From Fusobacterium sp. SYSU M8D902 (lineage in GTDB: Bacteria > Fusobacteriota > Fusobacteriia > Fusobacteriales > Fusobacteriaceae), in NCBI RefSeq assembly GCF_040199715.1, contig NZ_JBEFNA010000010.1:1-59561 (forward strand): a stretch of DNA of 59,561 nucleotides. The letters run 5' to 3'. A program made the translations under genes and the position numbers. Under the pieces are notes generated by a model. That model did not search any database. It worked only from the letters and a program-made list of their open reading frames with translations, and had not been told where the DNA came from. Of the stretch, positions 24,303 to 32,959 are shown piece by piece (the first letter of the stretch is position 1; each line of letters starts with the position of its first letter).

Positions 24303-24335
24303 AGCCATCTGGATAAAAACAGATGGCTTTTTTTA
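24303..24335 (+). terminator. Attenuator terminator
   Basis: AGCCATCTG, loop GATAAAAA, CAGATGGCT, then seven T residues: a 9-base stem ending shortly before the transporter ribosome site. Confidence 0.9.
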
Positions 24336-24359
24336 TTAATTATTTTAGGAGGTATAGAG

Positions 24360-25121
24360 ATGAAAAAAATTATAATAACTATGGTGATGATGCTAAGTTT
24401 GGTTGTAACTTCTTTTGGAGCTGATAGATCTTTGGAAGATGTGAAGAAAAAGGGATATTTTACAGTTGGATTAGATGCCACATTTGCACCTATGGGTTAT
24501 AGAGATGAGAATGGAGAGATAGTTGGATTTGATATAGATTTAGCTAAAGAGGTAGCTAATAGAATGGGAGTAGAGGCAAAATTCAGACCTTGTGAGTGGG
24601 ATGCTATCATATTTGATTTGAGAAGTAAAAATATAGATATGGTATGGAATGGAATGACAATCACTCCAGTAAGAGAGAAACAGGTGCTATTTACTAAAGC
24701 ATATTTAAGTAATAACCAGATAATATTCTCAAGAAAAGATAGTGGAACAATGACAACAGCAGATTTAGCTGGAAAAGTTGTAGGAGTACAGTTGGGAAGT
24801 TCTGGAGCTCAAGCTGTTGAGGATAGTGACATTAAGAGTCAGATTAAAGAGTTAAAAAAATATGCAACTAATGTAGAAGCTCTTATGGATTTGGAAGCGG
24901 GAAGATTGGATGCTGTAGTTATGGATGAAGTTTCTGGAAAGTACTATAATCAGAAAAAATCAACATTGAACTATTCAGTTGAAAATCTAGCAGAAGAGGG
25001 ATATGGAGTGGCACTAAGAAAACAGGATAAGGCTTTGACTGACGAGATTAACCAAAAACTTGATGAGATGAGAGCAGATGGAACATTTGATAAGATCAAA
25101 GAGAAATGGCTAGGAAAATAA
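24360..25121 (+). CDS. Amino-acid ABC transporter substrate-binding protein, predicted histidine
   Basis: 253 residues with a signal peptide (MKKIIITMVMMLSLVVTSFG) and the family 3 solute-binding fold: KGYFTVGLDATFAPMGYRDE, GEIVGFDIDLAKEVANRMG, IDMVWNGMTITPVREKQVLF and LAGKVVGVQLGSSGAQ. GFDIDLA is the classic ligand-loop motif. Without a Cys lipobox it is a free periplasmic protein, consistent with a double-membrane cell. The family includes binders of His, Gln, Cys and Arg; histidine is proposed only because the operon leader encodes a His run. It is followed by permease and ATPase genes. Confidence 0.9.
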   Translation: MKKIIITMVMMLSLVVTSFGADRSLEDVKKKGYFTVGLDATFAPMGYRDENGEIVGFDIDLAKEVANRMGVEAKFRPCEWDAIIFDLRSKNIDMVWNGMTITPVREKQVLFTKAYLSNNQIIFSRKDSGTMTTADLAGKVVGVQLGSSGAQAVEDSDIKSQIKELKKYATNVEALMDLEAGRLDAVVMDEVSGKYYNQKKSTLNYSVENLAEEGYGVALRKQDKALTDEINQKLDEMRADGTFDKIKEKWLGK

Positions 25122-25143
25122 TAGAGATTAAAAGGAGATAGGA

Positions 25144-25770
25144 ATGGAAGAGAACATATTATATATATTACAGGGATTGGGATTGACAGTAAAATTATAC
25201 ATAGTAACAATGGTTTTTTCACTACCTTTAGGTGTGATATTATCATTGGGAAGAATATCAAAAAATAGCATAGTAAACAATGGAATACAGATATATACTT
25301 GGATATTTAGAGGAACACCTCTATTGCTACAACTATTCTTTGTATATTATGGATTACCTGTAATAGGAATTACACTATCTCCTTTTACAGCAGCATCTCT
25401 TACATTTATAATTAACTATACAGCATATTTTTGTGAGATATTCAGAGGAAGTATATTGGGAATAGATAAGGGACAATATGAAGCTGCAAAGGTTTTAGGT
25501 ATGAATTATTGGCAGACTATGAGAAGAATAATAATTCCTCAAGCTTTAATTACAGCTTTGCCACCACTAGGAAATGAGGCTATTGCTCTTATAAAAGATA
25601 CATCTTTAGTATCAGCAATAGGAATGGCAGAGATATTAAGAAACTCAAGAGAGATAGTGACTAGGGATTTTTCAATAACTCCATTTATAATCTGTGCTGG
25701 GGTATATTTAGTTCTATCAACAGTTGTAGTAATTTTCTTTAAAAGAATGGAAAAAAAGGTGATGATATAA
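25144..25770 (+). CDS. Amino-acid ABC transporter permease, predicted histidine
   Basis: 208 residues with about five membrane segments, of the HisM/HisQ type. The N-terminal signature ILQGLGLTVKLYIVTMVFSL and the cytoplasmic EAA loop (GQYEAAKVLGMNYWQTMRRI followed by IIPQA) are clear. A single permease gene suggests a homodimer. AAAGGAGA precedes its ATG. Its stop overlaps the ATPase start by one base, so translation is coupled. Confidence 0.92.
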   Translation: MEENILYILQGLGLTVKLYIVTMVFSLPLGVILSLGRISKNSIVNNGIQIYTWIFRGTPLLLQLFFVYYGLPVIGITLSPFTAASLTFIINYTAYFCEIFRGSILGIDKGQYEAAKVLGMNYWQTMRRIIIPQALITALPPLGNEAIALIKDTSLVSAIGMAEILRNSREIVTRDFSITPFIICAGVYLVLSTVVVIFFKRMEKKVMI

Positions 25771-26405
25771 TGATTATAAAGATAAGAGATCTATATAAAA
25801 ACTATGATAATGATGTAAAAATATTAAAAGGTGTAAACTTGGATATAGAAAAAGGAGAGGTAATCTCAATAATAGGAGCATCTGGTGGTGGAAAATCAAC
25901 TCTTTTGAGATGTATGATTGGACTTGAAAAGATAGATGGTGGGAGCATAGAGACACCAGATAGAAAGAAGATGGGAATGGTATTCCAAAACTTTAATCTT
26001 TTTCCACATAAGACAGCTCTACAAAATATAATGGAGTCTTTAGTTATAGTTGATAAGATATCAAAAGAGGAGGCTAAGAGAGTGGGGCTTGAGTTGTTGG
26101 AAAAAGTTGGATTGAAAGAGAGAGCAGATTTCTATCCGAAGGCACTATCTGGAGGACAGAAACAGAGGGTAGCAATAGCTAGAGCAATGGCAAAAAATCC
26201 AGAGGTTTTACTTTTTGATGAGCCTACTTCAGCTTTAGATCCAGATATGGTAAATGAGGTTTTAAATGTAATTCAAAATTTAAAGGATACAACTGATATG
26301 ACTATGGTAATAGTGAGTCACGAGATTGATTTTGTAAATAAAATCTCTGATAGAATAGTTGTAATGGAAAATGGGAATATAAAGGAGATAAGAGAGAATA
26401 GATAA
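25770..26405 (+). CDS. Amino-acid ABC transporter ATP-binding protein, predicted histidine
   Basis: 211 residues, on the short side for the polar amino-acid ATPase family (about 240). Complete motifs: Walker A GASGGGKST, Q-loop GMVFQNFNLFPHKT, signature LSGGQKQRVAIARAMA, Walker B VLLFDEPTSALDPD and switch His in VIVSHEIDF. It lacks the usual C-terminal extension after GNIKEIRE. It energises the permease encoded just upstream. A terminator follows six bases after the stop. Confidence 0.93.
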   Translation: MIIKIRDLYKNYDNDVKILKGVNLDIEKGEVISIIGASGGGKSTLLRCMIGLEKIDGGSIETPDRKKMGMVFQNFNLFPHKTALQNIMESLVIVDKISKEEAKRVGLELLEKVGLKERADFYPKALSGGQKQRVAIARAMAKNPEVLLFDEPTSALDPDMVNEVLNVIQNLKDTTDMTMVIVSHEIDFVNKISDRIVVMENGNIKEIRENR

Positions 26406-26410
26406 GAATA

Positions 26411-26455
26411 GAGAGGTTTTAACTGTGACTCAAGGGTTAAAATCTCTTTTTTTAG
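26411..26455 (+). terminator. Terminator of the transporter operon
   Basis: GAGAGGTTTTAAC and GGTTAAAATCTC pair around a loop of about ten bases, followed by seven or more T residues. Confidence 0.8.
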
Positions 26456-26514
26456 CTTTGTATAAAAAATAATTTTTATAAAAATATAAAAATGAAAAAA
26501 TAATTATAAAATTA

Positions 26515-26544
26515 TTGACAAATAGATTAGTTCTGTGCTAAAGT
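26515..26544 (+). promoter_or_regulatory. Promoter of the PEPCK-like gene
   Basis: TTGACA (26515-26520) with a TG-extended TAAAGT at 26539-26544, spacer 18. The -10 box is imperfect. Confidence 0.5.
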
Positions 26545-26576
26545 ATATTCATAAAAATAGCTGAGGAGGGATAAAA

Positions 26577-28313
26577 ATGAGACAAGAAGCAACGATCAAT
26601 AGAAATAGTATAACAGTTAACTTTACAGTAAAATATTGTAATAATTCGGAGTCACTATTAGATAGTGATGGATTTAAAAGAGTTCTTACAGCTTTTATTG
26701 AAAAAATTGAAAAAAAAGAGACACCTGTATATATCTATATAAAGGATTGTTGTGGAAAAAATAGTAATTTAGTTCAGGAGATTACAAAATTATTTAAACT
26801 GTTAATAGTTTTAGAAGCTGATGAGCTGGCTAAATTAGATGAGAAATACTGTAAATTATTGGAAGATAGGAATACATTGATAGAGTTTATAGAGAATCTT
26901 TACACATTCTGGAGAAGGTATGAGAGATATGCAATTGTGAGAAATAGTAAAAAGGGGGAAGGACTTCAAAATGTAAACTTTATTGAAGCTATAAATAATT
27001 TTAAAAATCTGATATTGAGTACTTATCGTCAAATAGAAGAGACTATAATGGGGTATAAACATAGAGTATATAGACAGTTGAGTGCTGGGATAAATGCTGG
27101 AATTATATTGAATGATATGAATAGAAACTGTCCAGCAGAATATTCAGTTTTAGAGAGAATACCATTTATTGAAACTGTGATACTTCAGCCACCATTTATA
27201 ACATATCCTAAGAGAAATACAAGAACAGGGATATTCCAAGAAGTGTTTGAGAATCCTTTGAAAGAGGTATGCATAAATGAAGAGAACTGGTTTTGTTATC
27301 CAGCAAAAGTTGGAGAATCTTTAGCTTTTGTATATTTTAATAGATCTTTTATGTCACAAGGAGTGGCACTATGTAATCTATTTGAATTGGCTAGAGAAGA
27401 GGAGTACAAGAATAGAAAGCCAGATATTGTATATATGTACGGAGTAAAAGATTATGATAGAGAGATGAAGACAGTTTTCTATGACGATAAAGAGAATGAT
27501 ATGTTGGTTGGTTATGCTAATTATGGTGAGGATATAGATTATTTTGGATATATGAAAAAGATGATACTAACTCTTCATAATATAAGAATGATAAAAAAAG
27601 GTGGACTGCCAATACATGGAGCTATGGTACATGTTATAATGAAAAATGGAAAGAACTATAACATAGTGATAATGGGGGATAGTGGAGCTGGAAAATCAGA
27701 GAGTTTGGAAGCATTTAGAAATCTGAGTGAGAAGTATGTAAAGGATATGAAAGTAATATTTGATGATATGGGAACATTGATATTGAATCCTAAAAATGGA
27801 GCTCCTTTGGGAATAGGTACAGAGATAGGGGCATTTGTAAGATTAGATGACTTAGATACTGGCTATGCTTATAAAGAGATAGATAGAAGTATATTTATGA
27901 ACCCAGATAAGAAAAACTCAAGAATTATAATTCCAATAGCTTCTTATAGTGATATTATGAAAGGTTATCCAATAGATTTCTTTTTCTATGCTAATAACTA
28001 TGATAAGGTAGAGGATAATGAGTTGGAATTTTTCTCTACTCCTAGTGAAGCTATTGAAGTATTTAAGGCTGGAAGGAGAATGGCTAAGGGAACTACAAGT
28101 GAGGTTGGAATAGTGGATTCATACTTTGCTAATCCATTTGGACCTGTACAGAAACAGGAAGAAACTAATATCTTAATTGAAAGATTCTTTAGAGAGATGT
28201 TTAATAAGGGTGTTAAAGTGGGAGAGATAAAAACTCAGTTAGGAATAAAAGGTATGGAGAAAGATGGACCACTTAAGGCAGCACAAAAACTATTTGAATT
28301 GATAAAGGATTAA
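26577..28313 (+). CDS. P-loop protein with a PEP carboxykinase/HPr kinase-like nucleotide-binding core
   Basis: 578 residues. The C-terminal half holds GGLPIHGAMVHVIM and GDSGAGKSESLEAFRNL, a kinase-type P-loop with Lys374-Ser375, then VKVIFDDMGTLIL-like acidic residues (DMKVIFDDMGTLIL), where DD fits the metal-binding site of PEPCK and HPr kinase. The N-terminal 250 residues are helical and start with VNFTVKYCNNSESLLDSDGF, which faintly resembles an HPr-like fold. It is too divergent for a true ATP-dependent PEPCK, which carries a longer conserved kinase-1a region. Function is unknown; it could be a nucleotide-dependent kinase. It is a single-gene unit with its own promoter and terminator. 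Confidence 0.6.
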   Translation: MRQEATINRNSITVNFTVKYCNNSESLLDSDGFKRVLTAFIEKIEKKETPVYIYIKDCCGKNSNLVQEITKLFKLLIVLEADELAKLDEKYCKLLEDRNTLIEFIENLYTFWRRYERYAIVRNSKKGEGLQNVNFIEAINNFKNLILSTYRQIEETIMGYKHRVYRQLSAGINAGIILNDMNRNCPAEYSVLERIPFIETVILQPPFITYPKRNTRTGIFQEVFENPLKEVCINEENWFCYPAKVGESLAFVYFNRSFMSQGVALCNLFELAREEEYKNRKPDIVYMYGVKDYDREMKTVFYDDKENDMLVGYANYGEDIDYFGYMKKMILTLHNIRMIKKGGLPIHGAMVHVIMKNGKNYNIVIMGDSGAGKSESLEAFRNLSEKYVKDMKVIFDDMGTLILNPKNGAPLGIGTEIGAFVRLDDLDTGYAYKEIDRSIFMNPDKKNSRIIIPIASYSDIMKGYPIDFFFYANNYDKVEDNELEFFSTPSEAIEVFKAGRRMAKGTTSEVGIVDSYFANPFGPVQKQEETNILIERFFREMFNKGVKVGEIKTQLGIKGMEKDGPLKAAQKLFELIKD

Positions 28314-28314
28314 G

Positions 28315-28372
28315 AAAAAAGAGCAAGTATAGCTAGGCTCATTATATGCTTTTGCTAACTTGCTCTTTTAAA
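28315..28372. terminator. Bidirectional terminator
   Basis: AAAAGAGCAAGT and ACTTGCTCTTTT flank a loop of about 27 bases that may fold further. It separates the PEPCK-like gene from the opposing Wzz-like gene. Confidence 0.8.
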
Positions 28373-28382
28373 TTTTTAATAA

Positions 28383-29393
28383 TTATTTATTTTCCTCTTT
28401 GATCTCTTTGAAAATATTTATAATAGGAGTTTTTACAACAGCTACAAAGATTCCTAAAAATACTCCTAAAACAGCTCCAATAAGAAGAATTAGCTTATTA
28501 CTAACTCCTTTTTCAGAATTTAGTTCATCTAAAGTAATGGAAACTATTTTATTTTCTCCAGAAAAAGATAGGATATTTTTAGAGTTTTCTTTTATACTAT
28601 TTAGTATAGCAACTTTTGAATAAAGATTATTTAAAGTTTTAATCTCTTGCTGATATTGAGTGTATAGTATTGGATCTATTATAGAGAGATTTGTATTTAA
28701 ATTTTCTTTTGAAGATTCTTTAAAATTCTCTTTGATTACATTCATAACTTTTTCATTTGAAATTTTAATTTGGTCAAGTGTCTTATCAAGATCTCTATCA
28801 TAAGTGATGATAAGTTCTGATAAATTTTTATCAAATTCATCATTTAAGTAGTTCATATCTTTTTGTGTTATCTCTGTAATCTTATCTGTTAAAGTATTGA
28901 TATCTTTAGCTTTTACTTTAGTAAAAAGCTTATACTCCTGTTTTTTAACATCTATAATCTTTATAAAATCATACTTCTCTTTTAAAATATCTTTTATCTC
29001 TTGAATATTTTCAGAGTTTAAAGCAGTAACTCCATCTTCTTGAAGATCAATTAAAGGTAAAAATGATTTTTCTAAAATTGTAGTAATATCATTATTAATT
29101 GTATTATTATCTAATTTATTATTTTTTTCATTTTCAGTATTGATTGTATTATCTTTGAAGTCATATAGAGACAATATATTACTTATATTTGTAGAAACTG
29201 AAATATTAACTCCATAGTTATGAGAGCTATTATTTTTATAGAAAATAAATCCAAATGCTAAAACTATAGATAAAATAACCATAGAAATAACTGTATTTTT
29301 TTCTCTTATAATCGTTTTTAGAAGATCAACTAAATCAATCTCATCTTCATCTTCATATCTTTTTTCTAATTCAAAATTCTCTATTTTTCTCAT
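28383..29393 (-). CDS. Wzz/chain-length-determinant-like membrane protein
   Basis: 336 residues with the two-helix layout of polysaccharide co-polymerases: a cytoplasmic start (DEIDLVDLLKTIIREKNTVI), a first membrane helix at about residues 35-51 (VISMVILSIVLAFGFIFY), a long periplasmic, coiled-coil-rich domain, and a second helix at about 305-322 (LILLIGAVLGVFLGIFVAVV). LVDLLKTIIREK is the typical Wzz N-terminal stretch. It would set chain length of a surface polysaccharide, but no glycosyltransferase or flippase genes are near. It follows the ferredoxin gene by 53 bases on the same strand. Confidence 0.82.
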   Translation of the reverse strand: MRKIENFELEKRYEDEDEIDLVDLLKTIIREKNTVISMVILSIVLAFGFIFYKNNSSHNYGVNISVSTNISNILSLYDFKDNTINTENEKNNKLDNNTINNDITTILEKSFLPLIDLQEDGVTALNSENIQEIKDILKEKYDFIKIIDVKKQEYKLFTKVKAKDINTLTDKITEITQKDMNYLNDEFDKNLSELIITYDRDLDKTLDQIKISNEKVMNVIKENFKESSKENLNTNLSIIDPILYTQYQQEIKTLNNLYSKVAILNSIKENSKNILSFSGENKIVSITLDELNSEKGVSNKLILLIGAVLGVFLGIFVAVVKTPIINIFKEIKEENK

Positions 29394-29446
29394 CTTTTAC
29401 CATTCCCTTATTTTAATATAATCTCTTTTATTTATAACATTAGCAA

Positions 29447-30217
29447 TTACAGATATATCTCTGCTTCTCTTCTCTCAATATACTTAGTTTCAAGCATATC
29501 AATAATAGGTTGAATAGGATTATTAAAAACCTCTCTACCATTGAAAGTACAAATTTTGATACAAGCATAGCAATGTATACATTTTTCAACTTCAACAATA
29601 TCAGGTTTTCTAGGATCAATTGCCTTTACAGGACACACTATCCAACACTTTCTACAATAGACACAGTTGTTATTAGCCATAGGTGTAAATAGAAGTTTAG
29701 GCATTCCCTGTTTGTATGGACGATTTCCAGGGAGAGTAGGTTGAGAAAGATCGTTTCTCTCTAATTTTTCTCTTATCTTCTTTCCAAATTCTAGGGCTAT
29801 CTCTAAATCTTCTGTATCGGGTCTATTTGTTCCAACTTTCTTACTATATGAATGTTCACCTATAAAAGCACCACCAGCCAAGATAGAGAAACCATTATCT
29901 TTTAGAATATCTTCTAACTCAACTAGTGCATCTTCATAGGCTCTGTTACCATATACCACAATTGGGATAGCTAGGCTAGTTCCTTTAATGTTGTTTAAAG
30001 TAGGGAGTATCACTTGAGGAACTCTACCAGCATAGACAGGGACACCAACAATTACTAAAGTATCCTCATCATTATCGTAACTTGGTTTGTTGTTGTCAAT
30101 AAAGGTAATATTTTCCTCTATCATCTCTACTCCAAGTCCTTCGGCTATCTTTTCTACCACTTTTTTAGTTGTGTTTGTAGGGCTAAAATAATAGTACCTA
30201 ACTTTTTTTATTGTCAT
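29447..30217 (-). CDS. EFR1-type flavodoxin-ferredoxin fusion
   Basis: 256 residues. The N-terminal half is a flavodoxin-like domain with the phosphate-binding start YYFSPTNTTKKVVEKIAEGL and GVPVYAGRVPQVILP. The C-terminal half holds two 4Fe-4S clusters: CVYCRKCWIVCPVKAI, then CIHCYACIKICTFNGREVF, where the last spacing leaves Cys as the fourth ligand of the first cluster type. The family is called EFR1 ferredoxin and is common in anaerobes. It is a cytosolic electron carrier of unknown partner. The gene lies 21 bases after mnmA. Confidence 0.88.
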   Translation of the reverse strand: MTIKKVRYYYFSPTNTTKKVVEKIAEGLGVEMIEENITFIDNNKPSYDNDEDTLVIVGVPVYAGRVPQVILPTLNNIKGTSLAIPIVVYGNRAYEDALVELEDILKDNGFSILAGGAFIGEHSYSKKVGTNRPDTEDLEIALEFGKKIREKLERNDLSQPTLPGNRPYKQGMPKLLFTPMANNNCVYCRKCWIVCPVKAIDPRKPDIVEVEKCIHCYACIKICTFNGREVFNNPIQPIIDMLETKYIERREAEIYL

Positions 30218-30238
30218 AAGTTTCCCCCTCTATTTTAA

Positions 30239-31318
30239 TTAAATTATAAATCCACTTCCTAAAACCTTTTTATTTTTATCATAGAAAACTACTCCTTGCC
30301 CTGGAGTTACAGCTCTAACTTTATCTTCTAAGAATTTAACTTTTAAATTTCCATTTTTTAGTGTTTCTAAAATACACTTATGTAATTTATCTCTTGAACG
30401 AGTTTTTGCCCAACAAACTATTCCGTCAAGATCTTCATATGAGTTTACAGAGATTAAGTTTATATCCTTAGCTTCTAACTCATCTTTGAATAACATCTCA
30501 TTATCACCAACAATAACACTATTAGTCTTTCCATCTAGTTTGATAACATAGAGAGGTTTTTCTTGAGATATTCCCAAGCCTTTTCTTTGTCCAATTGTAT
30601 AGAAAGATAATCCGTTGTGTTGACCTAAAACTTTACCATCAACAGTGACAATATTCCCTTTTTTTCCGGCTTTTCCTTTAGTTTTTTCCAAAAGAAACTC
30701 TTTTAATTTCCCATCTTCTACAAAACAGATCTCTTGAGAATCTTTTTTAGCATAAACTCTAACACCTAGAATTTCAGCCAATTCTCTAACCTTAGGTTTT
30801 TCCAAATCACCAATTGGGAACATTAGATATTTTAAATTCTCTTTTTTTATTTGAGATAGGAAGTAAACCTGATCCTTATTAGGGTCATCTCCCATAGCTA
30901 AAATTCCATCTTTCAGCTGTGTATAGTGACCAGTAGCCATAAAGTTTGCCCCCTTTGAACGAGCAAAGTCAATCAACATACCAAACTTAATATGCTTATT
31001 ACATACCATACAAGGATTAGGAGTTCTACCATTCATGTACTCATCTACAAAATAGTTCATTACAGTGTTATGAAACTCTTTTGTAGCATCTAAAACATAG
31101 TGAGGTATTCCTAAATCTTCACATACTCTTTTTGCATCTTCATCTTCAGGGGTACAAGTTCTCATAGTTATACCAATCAGATCATATCCCTGTTTTTTTA
31201 AAATATAAGCTACTGTAGAGCTATCTACTCCTCCACTCATAGCTACAGCAATCTTTATATTTTTATTGTTTTCATTGTAGACTAAGTATTTTTCAAAGTC
31301 TTTATTTAAATTTTCCAT
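30239..31318 (-). CDS. mnmA: tRNA-specific 2-thiouridylase
   Basis: 359 residues, family length. The PP-loop AVAMSGGVDSSTVAYIL (about residues 24-40) binds ATP. The catalytic Cys in PNPCMVCNKHIKFG and the second Cys in QEICFVED form the persulfide pair, and GHYTQ and FYTIGQRKGLGI are further landmarks. The enzyme inserts sulfur at U34 of Lys, Glu and Gln tRNAs. An N-terminal extension of about 20 residues precedes the P-loop; an internal ATG (MSGG) is unlikely because the strand would be lost. It is in a run of five minus-strand genes spaced by 21-53 bases. Confidence 0.95.
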   Translation of the reverse strand: MENLNKDFEKYLVYNENNKNIKIAVAMSGGVDSSTVAYILKKQGYDLIGITMRTCTPEDEDAKRVCEDLGIPHYVLDATKEFHNTVMNYFVDEYMNGRTPNPCMVCNKHIKFGMLIDFARSKGANFMATGHYTQLKDGILAMGDDPNKDQVYFLSQIKKENLKYLMFPIGDLEKPKVRELAEILGVRVYAKKDSQEICFVEDGKLKEFLLEKTKGKAGKKGNIVTVDGKVLGQHNGLSFYTIGQRKGLGISQEKPLYVIKLDGKTNSVIVGDNEMLFKDELEAKDINLISVNSYEDLDGIVCWAKTRSRDKLHKCILETLKNGNLKVKFLEDKVRAVTPGQGVVFYDKNKKVLGSGFII

Positions 31319-31339
31319 TTATAACAAACCTTCCTTTTT

Positions 31340-31960
31340 CTAAAAAAACTTAATAAGAGTTAATGCTAGAGTTATTACTCCTCCAACAAAGATTAACCCT
31401 CCTGAAATTTTTGAAATCTTAATCAATTTATCTTCGTTTAAAACTCTAGTACATTTAGAGATGATGTAGGTAGTGATAAACCACTCAACAGCTCCTCCAG
31501 CAAATATACCAAAGGCAATGAATGGGGCTACTAAGTCAACATCTTCACCATATACTTTTAAAGTTGTAAAAATAACTAGTATTGTAAAAATACTAGAAAT
31601 ATTAGCTAGTGCTAAGAAAAAAGTTGTAAAATAATCTTTGATCATTCCAGCTGGAGTACACTCTATTTTTTTTATTTTTACTTTTTTCTCTAATTTTTTC
31701 CAACCCACAAACATTAGAAAAAAAGCTACAATAATTTGTAAAAAAGATTCAAATTTTACTATAATGTCTTCTACACGAGTAATAAAAAGCAAAGCCGTTA
31801 ATCCATAAATTACATCAACTGTAACCATACCTAAAGCTGATATATACCCTTTTCGTTGATTTTCTATTAATGTTTTTTCCATACAGTATATTCCTATAGG
31901 TCCAAAGGGTAATGATAGTATTAATCCAGTAACGACTCCTTTTAATGCTGTTAATATCAA
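31340..31960 (-). CDS. LysE-type exporter
   Basis: 206 residues with about six membrane helices. The N-terminal signature LILSLPFGPIGIYCMEKTL, with G-P-I-G at the first helix, is typical for the LysE/RhtB family of amino-acid or metabolite exporters. The start is a TTG seven to eight bases after GGAGGT; no ATG fits. The substrate is unknown. It lies 24 bases after the zinc-ribbon gene and 21 before mnmA. Confidence 0.82.
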   Translation of the reverse strand: MILTALKGVVTGLILSLPFGPIGIYCMEKTLIENQRKGYISALGMVTVDVIYGLTALLFITRVEDIIVKFESFLQIIVAFFLMFVGWKKLEKKVKIKKIECTPAGMIKDYFTTFFLALANISSIFTILVIFTTLKVYGEDVDLVAPFIAFGIFAGGAVEWFITTYIISKCTRVLNEDKLIKISKISGGLIFVGGVITLALTLIKFF

Positions 31961-31984
31961 CGGTACCTACCTCCAAAAAATAAT

Positions 31985-32341
31985 TTACTTTAAAGCTTTC
32001 CCACATTTAGGACAATAAGAAAAATCTCTCGCTATACTTGTACCACAATGAGGACAGGTATTCGTTTCTAATATAATATTTTCAATATCTTCATACTCTA
32101 CATTTTTAGATTCTAAAACTTTTAAAATAGAACTCTTTTTTAATTTGTAAACACTCTTACAACTATTACAAATAATTATATACTCTTTTGAATATTTAAA
32201 AATTGGAATAAAAAAAATATCAAAAGTTCGAGATAACTCCATTAGAGAAAATGTCTCACTAATACATCCAGTACATTTAAATGAAACAGTACCCAAATTT
32301 TTATTTTTATTACCTATTCCTAAAACTCCAATAAAAAACAT
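31985..32341 (-). CDS. Zinc-ribbon domain protein
   Basis: 118 residues with three Cys pairs. CTGCISETF near residue 23 and CNSCKSVY near residue 58 may form one zinc site, and CPHCGTSIARDFSYCPKCGKAL at the C-terminus (first 20 residues through CPKC) forms a second, complete zinc ribbon. The middle contains a hydrophobic stretch (FDIFFIPIFKYSKEYIIIC). The layout, an internal ribbon around an F-F-I-P-x-F motif, resembles small zinc-ribbon membrane-associated proteins of Firmicutes. Function unknown. First gene of the minus-strand run. Confidence 0.75.
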   Translation of the reverse strand: MFFIGVLGIGNKNKNLGTVSFKCTGCISETFSLMELSRTFDIFFIPIFKYSKEYIIICNSCKSVYKLKKSSILKVLESKNVEYEDIENIILETNTCPHCGTSIARDFSYCPKCGKALK

Positions 32342-32498
32342 TTCAACTCCCTTACTATAAGTAAATAAACTGTGAATTACTCCCTAGATGATTATACCAT
32401 ATTCTAGAGTTGTTTAAAAGAGAATTTATAAAATAGTGTTTTCAAGAATAAAAATATATTATATAATATCTAATATAAAGAATATAAGGAGAAGAGAT

Positions 32499-32645
32499 TT
32501 GAAGAGAAATATGTCAGAGGCTGAGATAGAGAGGCAGATGGAAAGGGCATTAGACAGAATACCTTTTGAAATGAAGAAAATTAAATTAATTCTTTCAATA
32601 GTGAAAAAAATAAAAAGAGTGAAGACGATTTTTAAGTTTAAGTAG
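32499..32645 (+). CDS. Small basic helical protein
   Basis: 48 residues from a TTG at 32499 placed eight bases after AAGGAG; an ATG at 32511 (MSEAEIERQMERALDRIPFE) is the alternative. The C-terminus is very Lys-rich (MKKIKLILSIVKKIKRVKTI), an amphipathic helix. It ends eight bases before the next gene and so is probably co-expressed with it. No family recognised. TATAAT at 32462-32467 may be its -10 box. Confidence 0.5.
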   Translation: MKRNMSEAEIERQMERALDRIPFEMKKIKLILSIVKKIKRVKTIFKFK

Positions 32646-32653
32646 GAGGAAAT

Positions 32654-32938
32654 ATGTTAAGTGAAAAATTAACAAAAAAATTGGGAACAATAGCAAAAGA
32701 GTTTGAAAAGAGAGGTTACACATTGGAAGAGGATTTAATAGAACTGTGTGAAACAAGAGAGGATATAGCTGAAAGAATTGAGAATACAAAGTTCAAGAAA
32801 ATAGAGTTTTTTCAAGATGAGGAGCTAAACTCTGTGGGAATAACTCTTGAAGATGTTCAGGTAGAATTTTTTGTAACTGAGGGAGAAGATGAAGAGGGAC
32901 CTTGGTATGAGGCAGAGGCAGAGATAATTTTCTTTTAA
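32654..32938 (+). CDS. Small acidic hypothetical protein
   Basis: 94 residues starting MLSEKLTKKLGTIAKEFEKR after AGGAGGAAAT. The C-terminal half is very acidic (VEFFVTEGEDEEGPWYEAEA) with beta-strand character. No signal peptide or membrane helix, so cytosolic. It lies between the small basic protein and the dipeptidase, each within 25 bases, and the opposite charges of the two small proteins make a partnership conceivable. No family recognised. Confidence 0.6.
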   Translation: MLSEKLTKKLGTIAKEFEKRGYTLEEDLIELCETREDIAERIENTKFKKIEFFQDEELNSVGITLEDVQVEFFVTEGEDEEGPWYEAEAEIIFF

Positions 32939-32959
32939 ATAGATTTAGGAGGGACAACT

